Shown: positions 35,661 to 48,862, numbered from the stretch's first letter. The stretch is DNA of 64,000 nt from Trifolium pratense (GCF_020283565.1 NC_060059.1:50473157-50537156), one strand, 5' to 3'. The notes: a model not told the origin generated them from the sequence alone. A program made the numbers and translations.

Positions 35661-36069
35661 ATGGCAAACACAAATTGTGGGCAACAAGAAACTGGTTTTT
35701 TTGTAAAAAAAAAAAAAAGAAACTGATTTTTCAACACAAAAGAACGGGATATGCAATCGATGTAAGTTACTCCAAAAAAAGACTAATCTTGGTAATGACG
35801 ACAATGTTTCTTCTCCTCTTTCATCATTTGCATTTGTATATTCTTGTCTTATCCCATTTGTGAAGACAAATGAAGTTAATATCAATGCTAGACGTCGTTG
35901 TTATGTTAATCCAGTGTTAAAGCCAGTAGAAAACCTCGATCAATGGAAACTTGCCAAGGAGGTTAAAAGTGATGATACTGTGTTAGCCAGAAAGGATGTG
36001 AAGAAGTCAAATGCTAGAGACAGAAAATCCCGTATTGAAATCGGGAAATCGGTTGAAAGTCTCACTTAG
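35661..36069 (+). pseudogene. small unknown gene, frame broken by a 31-bp insertion/duplication
   Basis: ATG at 35661 opens a frame starting MANTNCGQQET. The downstream frame, read without interruption from about 35725 to TAG at 36067-36069, contains ICNRCK and a C-terminal RRRCYVNPVLKPVENLDQWK followed by a basic lysine-rich tail. The two frames are separated by a 31-bp stretch (35688-35718) flanked by repeats of GAAACTG and containing a run of about 14 A. The net effect is a frame change. Without it the product would be about 125 residues. I do not recognise the family. Either the gene is truly broken or the A-run length is a sequencing error. Confidence 0.5.
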
Positions 36070-37907
36070 TTGAATCTTGTCAATGCCAAAAGAGTTACAT
36101 TTCATGTCAAATTTTAAAAGATGCATGAGACATAACTTTCTTTATTTTTTGACTTAGATTTTAAGGAATTTAATGATTCTTTTAAACCATTTATTTTACA
36201 ACATGAGCATTTGTTGTTTGGATGTTGTTAATTTTACAACCTAAGATGTTAATTTTACCATACTCTTAAGGTTGCTTTCATTGTTTTTGACTTTTTGTTA
36301 GTATAAAACTTAGTTTTATTATGCATTGGAATATTCTTTAACTAGCCAATATAAAAACTATATTTCAATATGTATTTATATTATATTGTAAGAATTTAGT
36401 TACATCAATAGAATTGTCTCTATATAAAGTATACCTTATTGAAGAAATGACGAGACTCGCATGAATTTGAAGTATAGTATTGTAATTTTTTGAAGTTGTA
36501 ATGATTTATGCAAACTTTATATCAAGTTTGGAATGATCAATAAACTCTATCTGCATGATGATTAAGAAAGAATGACGCATCAACCAAACTGTAAAAATAA
36601 ATAAAAATAACACATCAACCAAATCTCAACATATATACTTGTGCTTGTGCACTGCATGTTGCAAAACTTGTTCTCTGCACCATATAATACTCTTCTATTC
36701 TTCTATTTTTATTTTTTTTGGGCGGTTTCTATTCTTCTATTATTCATAAAATTCACATTCACAAAATGATATGATGGTGGACTAAAAAGCAAGAGCAGTT
36801 ATTCAAAAAAATAAAAAGTCTTTTTTACAAAGGATGTAAAATGATGGTGGATAACAAGATCACCAAAGATCCGACAACAACAAGTCACAAACCATGCTCA
36901 CCACACTCCAAATTTTTGCAAGTTTGGAAAAGAGTGGAAAACATGACTTACCATAAAAGGGAAGGAGATGGGAGAATAGAGTCACTCATCTTACATGTGT
37001 TTGTATTTCTTTTTTTGGATAACAAAGAGGGTCTAACCCTAAGAGAAAAGAAACTACAACGCTACTATTCAATGAGTAGAAACTCCAAGGACATAAGTTT
37101 GAGAACAATTTCCAACTATAGGACAATTATCATAAACTATAAACTCATTACTATAAACTCATAAACTATAGGACAATTCCGATACATACGCTGATACGCA
37201 CTACATGTTCCAAACATTTTTTTACTGGACGAAATTTTTTTAATATGAAAGAACTCACAATCATTGAAAAAGGATATTGAAAGATTTTAAGTAACTTTGT
37301 TTTTACTCATTTTGAGTAATTTTTAAAATCATTTCTCTCACTTTATTATACTCAACGATTAATTAGTCAGCTTGGAGATTGCTGATACACACTCCATAAC
37401 CAAAATTGGTACAAGTAATACACACCACATAACCAAAGTTAGTAGTACTACGAGTAATGCCATATATCAGAATTCAATCACATTACTGAATACAAAGATC
37501 CCAACATCTCAACATGTCTAAACAAATAAATGTAAGAAAAAATGTTCAGGGCCTGATCTGCTGATTATAAAAATAAGGGGAAAATTATTTTATTGATTTT
37601 TTGAAACTACAAATTATACAATTTCTATAATACAATTGTTTTACATGAAATAAGAATCATCTAAACAAATGATATGCTAGTACATATTATTGATGTCTTA
37701 AGCCTAGTCAGCATCAGCTTCAGAAAACTCTGTATACGAAACCGTATCAGTGTCAGTATAGCAAAGTTTTTATTTTCCTCTGTTCTTGCAAGAAAATTTT
37801 CAGAAATCCAATTGGTATTTGCGAATTCAACAATGAAATCATGAAAGAAAGACTTCATAAGTGTGGATCAGCACCAAGTTGAATGACAATTTCAACCATT
37901 TCCTTGC
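36070..37907. other. intergenic spacer
   Basis: AT-rich, no convincing gene; an open frame at 36841-37164 has no recognisable motif. Confidence 0.4.
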
Positions 37908-40731
37908 TTAGGCGGCTCCAGGACTTGGTTTTGTCATGAAAGATTCACCACAACCACACTGGCCTTTGGAATTTGGATTGATGAAAACGAACTCAGATCT
38001 GCCAGGAAATAATATTTTAAACAACTCGATAGAAAAAACTAGAAGCAAGTAGCAGGATCATGCACATGTAACCAAACACTAATATTCATGTCACATATTT
38101 AATTTATCAACATCTTCCCTCTTTTACAAGGGAGGTCTAAACCTTCATGTACAAGGGTTATGCAAAAATGGAGGCAGAGCAGCCTTAGAACTCTGAAGGA
38201 TTTGATCCCGAGATCAGATCAAGCAGGTAACTAATGTGAATTAGTGCCTTTCGAGCTAGTGTTCTTGGGTATCAAAATTTTATTTAATGAAGTAGATTTT
38301 TACCCAAGTAAAATTGGGATTGCAATACAGTCATTGACTATTCCTATGACAAAGCATAGCATAGAATAGCCGGCGATTAAATTTTATTTACTTTGATATA
38401 AAAATACGCGATACGTGTCCGACACAGCTTAAACGGACATGGGATACGACTACACTTAGCATATATGGATGGGATACGTTAAAGGCAGGGTCTTTTAATT
38501 ATTTTATTTTTTCCACCCATTTTTTACTACTTTGCCTTTTGAAAAATAAAATGTAGGGTCTTTGAATTTAATTTTTTTACTAAAGTATCTTAGCCATATC
38601 ATATTTTAAATTTTAAAATTTTCCAGCATCTAAGTTTTCAAAAAAAAAAAAGTTCCCGCATCTCGGTATCATATCCGTGTCGTATCAAGTATTTGTACTT
38701 CATAGAAAGCTTCCCTTTTAGTAATACATGTTCCTACCAAAAACCCAATATTTGAATAAAATCCATTATCCCAAAATTACAAATTCATTCATACATCTTC
38801 GTCATAAGGCCGGGGCAAAAAATTGCAGTATCAAGATAATCAATGGCCAAAATGTGCATGCAGTTTTCCCATTGGACAACAGATCTAGCTCACAAACACT
38901 AAATAATAAGAGTTGTATAATGATAAGCATGAGTTATTCACAACTTGGAAGTGGAAGGAAAGGAGGTGGCAAAAATTAACCCTGGCGACATAGGGGAACA
39001 TGAACAATTGCAAATTCGCAACAAAGTGTGCTTAAGATTCTAAGTTCACATCAACATCATAATATGAATACTTTTCAATTTCAGACAGAAGAATTTCACT
39101 TGCATAAGATTCATGAGGGTAAAAAATCAACATGTGTTTGGACTTTGGATGAGCTTCTTTTGGATTCAAATCACCAGTTTATAATCAAAACTACAAGAGG
39201 GACATATAGAATAATAACTAAATAAAACATTACCTTAGTTTGTCATCAACAAAATCCATCTTGGTTCCAATAACATGCATAAGAGCCTTGGGATCAATCA
39301 ATATCTTAACACCCTTATCCTCAACCAACTCATCAAATTTCCCTTTTTCATCTGTCAAAGCAACAGAAAATCTAAATCAACAAACTTCAAAACATACTTT
39401 TCATCATCTGTTTTTTTTTTTTTAACAGCAAATGAGTTTATTAAAATCAGTTAAGGTACAAATAGTACATCAAAATGATACAAGTGAATAACATATATAC
39501 TAGTCAACCATGACCAAGAGTTAACCCAACACTAACACTAACAGCCTTCAAAAACTAAGACCAGTGGTAGCGGTAAAAAACAAGCACTCAACGCCTACCA
39601 TATCCCCCCTAAAAGCAACATCACTAACCAACACCTAAATATAACAGCACAACACTACAATGGTCCTAAAGAGTTATGGTTTTGCAATCTAAGTTTAGCA
39701 ACTACAATCGCAATACAATAGGCCTCTAGACCCAAAAAGCAGCTCTACACTGTGAAGGAGGCAGAAAAACACTGACTTCACACGCCAAAGCACACACATG
39801 AAACCTTGGAACTATCACTAGCACCATTTGAACGGACCAAACACAAACTTGGCTGACAACTCCATTCATAAAACATACATTGGGACAGTTTTTTGTTCCC
39901 TGTTTCCCATCGCCAAGATAACAATTTAATTTCTTCACAAAAACTGTCACCGCATCCATCTCATGTGTATCATGTATCAGTTTGCTAGATATATAACTTC
40001 CACACACCCAAAAATTCTCCGGTAAAAGAAAATGCTAATTACCTATCAGTCAATTATGTTTCAAACAACCGATCCAACTAACTCAATAACACAATAACCA
40101 AATTCAAATCCAAAATCACCAATTCATCTTGCATAAGATTATTATAAATAAATCAAGTTTAAAACATCATAAACAGATACCTAATGAAACGAACACATAT
40201 AATGCTTCATGATGATTTTTCTAACAACTACAAAGCACACTTGTGTATGTTTGGTTCCCCTTTTGGAGGAGCCAAAATTGATTCTAGAGATGTAGAATTG
40301 ATTTTGACATAATTGATTTTGCTTCCAGAAATTATTCAAGTAATTAATACTAGAAAGTGTATTCAAACATAAATCACTTTGACTTCAACTAAATTTTTTT
40401 CATAATCAATTCACTGAAAATCAAATTTTGCTCATCACAGAACCAAACATACACAAAATTAACCGTTCACACACACACAAATCATTTTCTCTATTTCAAA
40501 CCTCATTAATTTTTCAAAACAATAATCAACAAATAATATACCTGCATAATTTAGGGTATAAGATAAGCCATTACAACCACGAGCTTTAACGCCGAGCTTT
40601 AAGAACGGTCTCTGACGCTGCTGAAGCAAGACGCGTATTCTAGAGGCAGCGGCGTCGGTTAAGGAAACTGCTTGTCGCCTCACCGCCGTCCCTATCTTCT
40701 CAGCTGCCATAGCCATCGCTTTGGAACCCAT
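37908..40731 (-). CDS. ISCA1: iron-sulfur assembly protein IscA-like 1 (A-type carrier)
   Basis: Minus-strand exons 40542-40731, 39234-39351 and 37908-37998 give 132 residues with matching phases (1, then 2). The A-type carrier fold is clear: [31 protein letters not shown] with the first conserved Cys, [19 protein letters not shown], and C-terminal [16 protein letters not shown] with the CGC pair. The three cysteines bind an Fe-S cluster or iron for delivery to apo-proteins. The N-terminal ~20 residues are basic and Ser/Ala-rich, which fits a short mitochondrial presequence. The start is the ATG at 40731; a likely 5'-UTR intron lies at 40779-40895. A MITE sits in intron 1. Confidence 0.95.
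40241..40456. mobile_element. MITE in ISCA1 intron 1
   Basis: 216 bp with perfect terminal inverted repeats TTGTGTATGTTTGGTTC / GAACCAAACATACACAA and imperfect inner complementarity. No clear target duplication, so the superfamily is uncertain. Confidence 0.8.
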
Positions 40732-41184
40732 TGCTTGAAGGTTCAGCAAATTATTTTTCCCAATTTAATTTTTCAGCACTGCACATTGATTAGGAAAAAA
40801 AATTAGGGACAGAAGCATGTTTATTAGGGATTAGAAGAAATTGAAAAGAAAAAGCGCATAAATTAGGAACATAGTAATAATAAATTGTTTGTTACCTGAA
40901 GTAGTTGCAGAGAACGGAGACGAAGAAGGGTCGAGAGAGAGAGAAGAAATTCGTGGAGGCCACGCACCCAGCGAAAGAAGCGGTATGACGAATATACTCA
41001 TGCGTGATCAAATTACTAAAGTATCCTTATGGGTGTGTTTGGTTTGGTAAAGAAGTTAACGGAGTACTTGGAAGAATTTGATTGGATTGAGAGAAATATA
41101 GAAGAATGATAGTGAAGAGAATTTAGCCATTTTTTTGGATTGTAGAAATTGAGAAGAATAAAGCCATTAAATTTACCAACATAG

Positions 41185-41650
41185 TGTGACACAGGTGGTA
41201 GATACTTGGGTCCTTTAACCATTTGGTTCTGGGTTCGATCATCGGTCAATGCATATGGAGAAGTATTTATTGGGAGAGGTCAACCTCTTAAATTGATCGC
41301 AATTACCTCGAGGGGATTAATCTCTACAGTTGCGCGCGGAGGGTATCTTTGGTTTACAAAAAAAAAAAAAACCACTAGATTTGGTCTAGTACTGAAGGAT
41401 TTGGGCAATATGCTAAAGGTCATGGGTTCGATCATCAGCTCTCTTGTAAACAAAAAGAAAATCGAAAAGAATAAATGGTGGGTTTATTTCCTCTCATGAA
41501 TTGTAAAGAAAGAGAATAAAATTAGCAAAACACCGGAACATTTAATGGTAATATTTTTATTCAATTAGTTCAGTTGGTAGAGATATTGCATGTAACATGT
41601 CAAGACCGAGGTCGAACCAAAATACTCTTATTCACAAAAAAAAAAAAAAA
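41185..41650 (+). mobile_element. cluster of three SINE-like elements
   Basis: Three units in the same orientation. One is about 41185-41371 (GGTGGTAGATACTTGG, later CTGGGTTCGATCATC, ending in an A-run). The second is about 41382-41466 (TTGGTCTAGTACTGAAGG, then CATGGGTTCGATCATC, A-rich end). The third is about 41563-41650 (TTAGTTCAGTTGGTAGAG, then GACCGAGGTCGAACC, ending in 14 A). Boxes A and B with 3' A-tails identify tRNA-derived SINEs. They lie upstream of ISCA1. Confidence 0.6.
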
Positions 41651-41879
41651 CTACTACGAGTTTTTAACAAAATAAACAAGATTTGTGTATTGAGTTATCC
41701 AGATGAATGAATATTCTAGGCACTTCAATATTATCAAATGTGTAGAATTATGCAATTTGTCATTTGTTGTTGTTTTTGTTTTTTATAGCGATAGAAGGGT
41801 CGAATGTCTTGACAAATATTGTTGTGCATACATACTTTTTTTTTTCTTCTGGATTTCCTATTGGATAGGATTTGTCTTT

Positions 41880-43060
41880 TAGAGTTACTCGTTTACAATT
41901 TGCTAATGGTATACTCTTATTATTTTTGAGAAGAGTTCAGTGAATGTCAGTGTTATTAAATCTATCTTGCTTTTATTTGAGTTTATCTCGGGATTAAAAG
42001 TCAATTATCATAAAAGTTTGTTGGTGGGGGTGAATGTATATGATTCTTGGTTGTTGGAGGCTTCTTATGTTCTAGACTGTAAAATTGGGAAGACTCTGTT
42101 TAATTATCTTGATTTTCCTATTGGTGGTAACTCTAGAAAACTTTCGTTTTGGAAACCGGTTGTTAGTCGAATTAAATCCCGGTTATCAGCCTATAAACGT
42201 TGTAACCTATCTATGGGAGGTCGATTGGTTCTTCTCAAAGTTGTCTTGTCGTCTCTCTCGGTTTATTTCCTTTTTCTTTTCAAGCTCTACATGTATTATT
42301 ACTTTAATTGAATATCTCTTTAAATCATTTTTGTGGGTAGGGATGAGGAGTCTCGTAAGGTCCATTGGATTCATTGAGACATTTCTGCTTAGAAGGGTCA
42401 GCGGAGTCTTGGAGTTAGAAAAGTGAAGGAGTTTAATATAGCTTTGTTAGGAAAATGGTGTTACAAAAGTAATGTATGTGACATGTGGCTATAGAGGATT
42501 ACTCATTCAAATGTTTTTCATAGTCAAGCCAGAGAGGGGAGGACGAAGATGCGATGATGAATGATAAGACGTTGGTTTGGAATAAAGTTGTTCCTCTTAA
42601 AGTTTTTGTTTGCTTGACAACTTTTGACTAATAGGATTATGACAAGAGACAACCTTTTTAAACAGGGGATTGTGACTGACTGATTGTTGATGCTCAAAAT
42701 TGTGTTCTTGGGTGTGATTCAACTGAAACTTTATCACATCTATTTTTTATATGTGATCATGATTGGTTCTGAAATGATTAGGTGTGCAGAGTGCTTTTCA
42801 TTTTAATGTGCTCTCACACATGCTCACCAGTTTGTCGGTTTACGGCTTCGCTTTCTAAAGAGTAAAGATTGCTTTCATGTTATTTAGTTGGCTACATATT
42901 GGTTCATTCGGAAATCTCACAATGACTATTTGTTTAACAATGAAGAGTTTGCAGCTGAATCATTGATTGACACTATCAAAATTCATGTTCTGTGGTGATT
43001 CTAGGCGAAAGTTAAAGTTTTGATTATGCATTTAGCTTATGATATACACACCCTTTGAGA
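41880..43060 (+). pseudogene. LINE reverse transcriptase and zf-RVT remnant
   Basis: Frame pieces match the C-terminal half of a plant L1-type reverse transcriptase: ISGLKVNYHKSLLVGVNV, a YLDFPIGG motif, LSMGGRLVLLKVVLSSL, then in another frame LGVRKVKEFNIALLGKWC, then a zf-RVT-like part (KVVPLKVFV..MTRDNLFKQG). At least two frameshifts and several stops break it. The catalytic YADD part and everything upstream are missing, so this is a 5'-truncated dead copy. Confidence 0.8.
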
Positions 43061-44109
43061 GATGTGTAATGTTAAATTTTTATCCATTTTTCATTTCTTT
43101 TATTTTCTATAATTTAACTCTTGTTGCGCCTCTAGACTGAGTACACCTTGTGCCGATTTTGAGTGTCGCTTTACTAATCTATAATATGTAAAAAGCCAAA
43201 CTTATTTGCCTTTCTCTCTCTTCTTCTCATTCATTCTCAATCCTCATGTATTTGATATTAAATGCTATTATTACAATAATTAATAATTAAATTAACTAAA
43301 TTAATATATTTTATAAACAATTCATATTTGATTAGTGAAAATATAATTTGTTATTATCCGTTTAAATATTAAACATTCATATTCGATTTTATAAATTTAA
43401 AATATTATACTTTTATCACATATACATTTATTTTTATTCAAATAACGATGTACATTCATATTTGATTTTATAAATATTAAATATTATATTTTTATCACAT
43501 ATATAATTAGTAAAAAAAAGAGATTTAGTAAGAAAGTACTATATATAATTAGTAAAAAAAAAAGTAGTGGATAAACGGGAAGTTAAATTTGAGAAAAAGA
43601 ATTCATAGTAGTATTGAAATTTTCCTCCATCTTATATTATAAATAAATAAATTCATAAAATAGAATAATTTAAAATATGAATTTTTGTGTTTTACTTGTA
43701 ATAAGTTTCATGGGAAAAAGAATTTTGTACACATGACATGTCCAAAAGGTTTCTCTTCTTATATGGCTTTGACAATTAATTCACATAAATTAACATGAGA
43801 AACCAAAAATTCAAATTCTAAATAGACAATTGATGATTTATAGTTGTACCATTAATACTAATAATATGCAAAATTCGACATTATTAAAAACATTATATAA
43901 TAAAATAGGCGATGCAACATTCTATTAATAGTTGTATAGAAAATTCACATCGTTAAGGAATATTCTTTTTTTTTTGATAAAAAAGGAATATTCTTTTTAT
44001 TGCAAACATTAATTTTATTATATTTATTGTACCATAAAAATATTAAAAGCAATGTTTTATATTGAATTTAATAATTTATTATATTTTATTTGCAAATGTA
44101 TAGAAAGAC
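43061..44109. other. AT-rich spacer, no gene seen
   Basis: The first part may be the LINE 3' UTR (to about 43200). The rest shows no repeat or frame I can name. Confidence 0.4.
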
Positions 44110-44118
44110 TATGAAAAG

Positions 44119-45247
44119 GGGATTGGTTATTATACATAAGCTATCCTTATGCACCATGCATAAGTTACTTAGTGCACCCCCCAAATTACTTGTGCACCCC
44201 CCAAATTACTAGCACACCCCCAAATTTCTCATGCACCCCCCAAATTACTTGTGCACCCCCAAATTTCTCATGCACCCCCAAAATTTCTCGCACACCCCCA
44301 ATATGACTTTTGCCCCCCAATTTTATTTTTTTGGTCCCCTCCACATTTCTAGCCTAAACCATTTTGTTGTGGGAATGGTTTCAGAGATATGCACTCCAAA
44401 ACCATTAAGTGTATAAGATGGTTTTATAGTACAACCCTATAATTAGAATACAAACAATAATTGTGATTTGAAACCATTTAACCAACATAATGGTTTCCAG
44501 AATTTTTAAAACCATATAAACACACATAAAACCATTTTACAATACAAATGGTTTCAGTGTATAACTATCTGAAACCATTTAACCAACATAATGGTTTCCA
44601 GAATTTTTAAAACCATAAAAACACACATAAAACCATTTTACAATACAAATGGTTTCAGTGTATAACTATCTGAAACCATTTAACCAGCATAATGGTTTCC
44701 AGAATTTTTGAAACCATAAAAACACACATAAAACCATTTTACAATACAAATGGTTTTAGTGTATAACCATCTGAAACCATTTAACTGGTTTTAAATAATG
44801 ATTATAATTGTACCAAAAAAAAACAATTATGATTCTAATTATAGGTTGTACTTCAAAACCATCTTATGCACTTAATGGTTTTGGAGTGTATATTTTTGAA
44901 ACCATTCCCACAGCAAAATGGTTTAGGCTTGAAATATGGGGGGTTAAAAAAAAATTGGGCGCACAAGTCATCTCGGGGGTGCGTGAAAATTTTTGGGGGG
45001 TGCGCTAGAAATTTGGGGGGTGCGCGAGAAATTGGGGGTGCATGAGAAATTTGGGGGGGTGCACGAGAAATTTGGGGGTGCGCGAGTAATTTGGGGGGTA
45101 CGTGAGAAATTTGGGGGGTGTGAGATTAGGTGTGAGTGTGTGAGTTGAGATTGGCTAGGATTATTACATGTGGATGCTCAATCTAATGGATGTTATTGAC
45201 TTATGTACCATGCATAAGGATTACACTTATGTATAATAACTTCTCCC
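44119..45247. mobile_element. Mutator-type MITE with internal minisatellites
   Basis: A 9-bp target duplication TATGAAAAG lies at 44110-44118 and 45248-45256. Terminal inverted repeats of 22 bp start GGGA (left GGGATTGGTTATTATACATA) and differ at three positions. A 9-bp duplication fits Mutator-like elements. Inside are opposing arrays of a TGCACCCCCCAAATT-type unit (about 44175-44300 left, complementary at about 44950-45120) and three ~100-bp tandem units rich in AAACCATT/AATGGTTT (44470-44780). No transposase frame. Confidence 0.85.
44470..44785. repeat. ~100-bp tandem repeat inside the Mutator-type MITE
   Basis: Three units each contain GAAACCATTTAACC, ATAATGGTTTCCAGAATTTT, ACACACATAAAACCATTTTA and TGGTTTCAGTGTATAAC. 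They start at about 44470, 44572 and 44671. Confidence 0.85.
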
Positions 45248-45256
45248 TATGAAAAG

Positions 45257-46165
45257 AATGAATTAATACCAAGTTGATTGCGATAGAACTTGACGGGATC
45301 AATGATATTCTTTTCTTAGAGTGAATTAAATTTATTTGATTAGGTTAAAATTATTTTCTGTATTAATTTTTTATTTATTTAGAGAAGACCAATAATTTGT
45401 ACAAAAAAAAAAAAGAAGAGAAGACCAATAATAAAGAGGAGGAAGAGAATTGTTCAAAAAAAAAAGGAGGAAAATAGTACAATTATTTTAAGACATTTAT
45501 ACGGGATTTTAAGACATTCTCCTATTTTTTATTAATTTTCCTTTTTTTTATCTATTTTATTTGTTATATTTTTTATCGTGGTTATATACTTTTATTTTAA
45601 GATATTTATACGGGATTTTATACTTTTATTCATATATTAATACATAGACCTATTTTTTTGTATTTGTATGTGGCCTGTGTTCTTTTTATTTTGTTATTTA
45701 TATATGATCTATTTTTTTTATTTATGTGAGAATTTTGCACATGTATTATTTGGGGATATATTATGTTTGTTTATATATTAATACAGAGACATATTTTTTA
45801 TTTATAATATATACTAGGTTCTATATTTATTTTATTCGGAGGATATTGATGTGAAAATTAACTAATATACGATATATTATGATAATTTCTTTAGGGTATT
45901 TTTGTTTCATATTTATTTTACTATCGAATTTAACTTTTTTTTGTTTGTTTGAGTTTTTTTTTAAAAAGTTTACACACGAGTCTATATTTTTACATTGAGA
46001 TTTACACGGGATTTATATTCATATTCATATATTAATATGATATCCTATGTTTTATTTTTTTACTAATACGAGATCTTTTTTTTATATGTTTATAAATTTC
46101 CATTCTTTTTATTTGAGAATTTTGAAAATTTTAATATTAAAATATTATTTTTGTAGTCTCATTTT
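45257..46165. other. AT-rich sequence with repeated CGGGATTT motifs, possible Helitron body
   Basis: A motif like TTTATACGGGATTTTA recurs (about 45495, 45603, 46000) among T-rich tracts. It leads into the Helitron-type end at 46168-46196. No gene seen. Confidence 0.35.
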
Positions 46166-46167
46166 AC

Positions 46168-46196
46168 CCGTGCTTGGCACGGGTCCGGATACTAGT
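46168..46196 (+). mobile_element. Helitron-type 3' terminus
   Basis: Hairpin CCCGTGC-TTG-GCACGGG, a short spacer, then CTAG followed by T. Same organisation as 6779-6804. Confidence 0.55.
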
Positions 46197-46486
46197 ATAG
46201 ACTATATTTGACTCTTTGGTTGATCAAATAAAATAGAAATCATTATTTTTGTTTTTACGGTAAAATTAAATACAAATATTCAAATGAGATGAGAGTATAA
46301 AATAGAACAAAATAAAATAGTATGTATATTTTTTTGGGTACATAAAATAGTATAAAATAGTATGCATATAACAAAACGTTTTTCAAATATAATTTTTTTA
46401 ATTAAAATTTAGGGTTAAAAACATTGATTTAAAAAAGTTCAGGACTAAGAAATGTGAAAAGACTTTCGGGGCTAAAATGAAAATTG

Positions 46487-47454
46487 GCTTAAATATCACA
46501 TTGTTTCCTGTATGTTCCCGTTTTTTTTTTGTTTTAGTCCATGTATGTTTTTTTATAAAACAGTCCCTGCATGTCCAATTCATTTTGGTTTTCGTCCCTC
46601 CCCTCTAAAAAATGCTGATGTGGCTAACGTCATGACATGTGGCATGCTGACATGACAAATGAAGGACCAAAACAAAAAAATAATAATTTAATGAAGGACC
46701 AAAACCAAAAAAACAAAATCCCTAAAATAATTGTTTTTTTTTTTAAAAAAACAATTTTTAAACAATTTTTACTTTTAAAAAAACCAATTTTTTTTTCAAA
46801 TAGAAAACAAAATTTAAAATATATATATAAGAATGCTAAAATTTAAAATCCATAAACCTATAGTGTAAAAACTTGTTCACATTTTAGAATTTTTTTTTAA
46901 GAAAGTGTATTTTTGCACCTTATTTTTCTATTATACATTTATTTTAATTCACCAAAATGAAGTATTATAAGTTTGTCAAGGTAGTTTATGATAAAATAGC
47001 TTATAAAATACAATTTTCACTAGTGTGAACTTATAAAATAACATAAAACCTAATTTATATTGTATAAGTTGTTTGAATAAGCTCAAAAATAAGCTAATCC
47101 AAATGAAGCCTTAATATTGCACAAAATTAATAACAAGTGATCATTAAGGCACTAAAAAGTTGTTAATAATATAACTTGTTTTACATAATTTATTTATTTT
47201 TTTTAAAATTTTAGAGATTTTAAACTTTATTTTTTAATTTTGTTCTTCAATAATAACTTTTTTTTTTGTTTTGATTCTTCGTTTGTCACGTCAGCATGCC
47301 ACATGTCATGCCGTTAGGCACATCAGCATTTTTGAGAGGGGAGGGACGAAAACCAAAAGGAATTGGACATGCAAGAACTATTTTTTTTAAAAAAATATAC
47401 AGGGACTAAAACCAAAAAACCGGGAACATACAGAGACTAATGTGATATTTGAGC
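46487..47454. mobile_element. foldback element with ~190-bp arms
   Basis: The left arm (AAATATCACATTGTTTCC onward, with GCTGATGTGGC and GCCACATGTCATG-type motifs) is repeated in inverse at 47265-47454. The centre holds a decayed GCTTATnnn-type MITE fragment (about 46950-47115). No coding sequence. Confidence 0.75.
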
Positions 47455-47700
47455 TATGAAAATTCTGATAAACTAAACTATAGAGAAAAAAACATATTTA
47501 ACCCAATGAGTGCGTTTGATTCGTAAAACAGTAAGAACTGGACAGAACAGTACCGCACAGAACAAGATAATACATGACAGGACAAAATTGTACCGGAGAG
47601 ATATATGGCGATAATATTTTTATATTCGAAAATAAAATGAGTATTTTCATATTTTTTATAGTTGTACTATGAACAAAAAGTTGTACTAAGGATCAGTGAG

Positions 47701-48307
47701 TAGGGGTGCTCAAATCCAAACCAATCCAAAAAATAACCGCAAACCGATCCAAAAAAACCGAAAACCGCAAAAAACGAATATTTTTGGATGTGTTTGGATG
47801 TCATTTTGTGAAAATCGCTGGATCGGATCGGATTTTGGATTGATTTTTCAAAACCGAACCAAACCGCATACATAATTTTTAATAGTTATTTAACTTTTTA
47901 TTATTATGATATATTGCATTAACATATTAATTCTTGGTTTTTAATTTTTTCAATAATACTTATTAGTTCAATTTCATCTATTTGTTTTTACTATTTCATA
48001 GGTTTCAAATATATTTGATAATTATCATTGCAAAATATTAATTTTTAACCTATTATGTGTTATATTTTACATCAAATATATTATTTTACCATCTATTTAT
48101 AATATTAATATTTAATTAAATAAAATTTAATTTGTAATTTGGATATCCAAAAACCAATCTAAATTAAACCGCACAAAATTGGATCGGATTAGATTGGATT
48201 TTTTTAATTAGCAATCCAAAACCGAACCGAACTGCGAGTAATTTTAACTATGGATCAGATGAATTTTTGCCACAAAACCGATCCAAACCGAACCGCGAAC
48301 ACCCCTA
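47701..48307. mobile_element. hAT-type MITE, same family as 21162-21858
   Basis: TAGGGGTGCTC at the left end, ACACCCCTA at the right, subterminal AACCGATCCAAA-type motifs. The flanks TCAGTGAG and TCAATAAG are an 8-bp duplication with two changes, so this copy is older than the one at 21162. Confidence 0.8.
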
Positions 48308-48570
48308 TCAATAAGAGACAAAAATCTTATTTTTATCAAATCTCTTACTGCTTAATTTCTCCATTCCCATAATCAGTTTGAAATCAAAGATAAAAAAAAG
48401 TTACAGTCCAATCTCCTATTTTTTATTTGATCAAATGCTCTCTATAATTTATATTATCAATAAGAGAAAAAAAATGGTCTTCCTTGCTCTAAACCCTTGT
48501 GTTTTGAGAACTGTCATTTGTGTTTACCAAACAAATGCTTCCCTCGACTTCTCTTCTTCATCTTTCTCAG

Positions 48571-48862
48571 GTTTCTCTTTCTCTTTCTCTAACCAATTTG
48601 CTATGTTTTTTTACCTCTTTTTTCTTCACTACAATTTTCTGCTTCTACTCTTTAATATCAAACCAATTTACCGAGTTTCTCTTTTCCATTTTTTTTTTAA
48701 TTTTACCGAGTTTCCACATTCTGGGTCTTAATTTTGCTACTAATTTGGCTTTACTTCGTGTTAATTCACCAATTTTATTTTTGTGTATACCCTTTTTGTT
48801 ATTAGTGACTTGATAATAGTTTAACATTCATGGGTACATTTTATTTTTTGTGAAATGAACAG
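48571..48862 (+). other. probable 5'-UTR intron of FtsZ2
   Basis: Donor TTTCTCAG|GTTTCTC and acceptor GAAATGAACAG| enclose a T-rich sequence upstream of the FtsZ2 ATG. Inferred from splice sites only. Confidence 0.4.

Noticed and set aside
36841..37164. 107-codon frame as a gene
   Set aside because: No recognisable motif, low-complexity end and no splice or promoter context.
48378..48813. Open frames upstream of FtsZ2, rich in Phe/Leu/Ser
   Set aside because: They fall in the T-rich 5'-UTR and 5'-UTR intron of FtsZ2.
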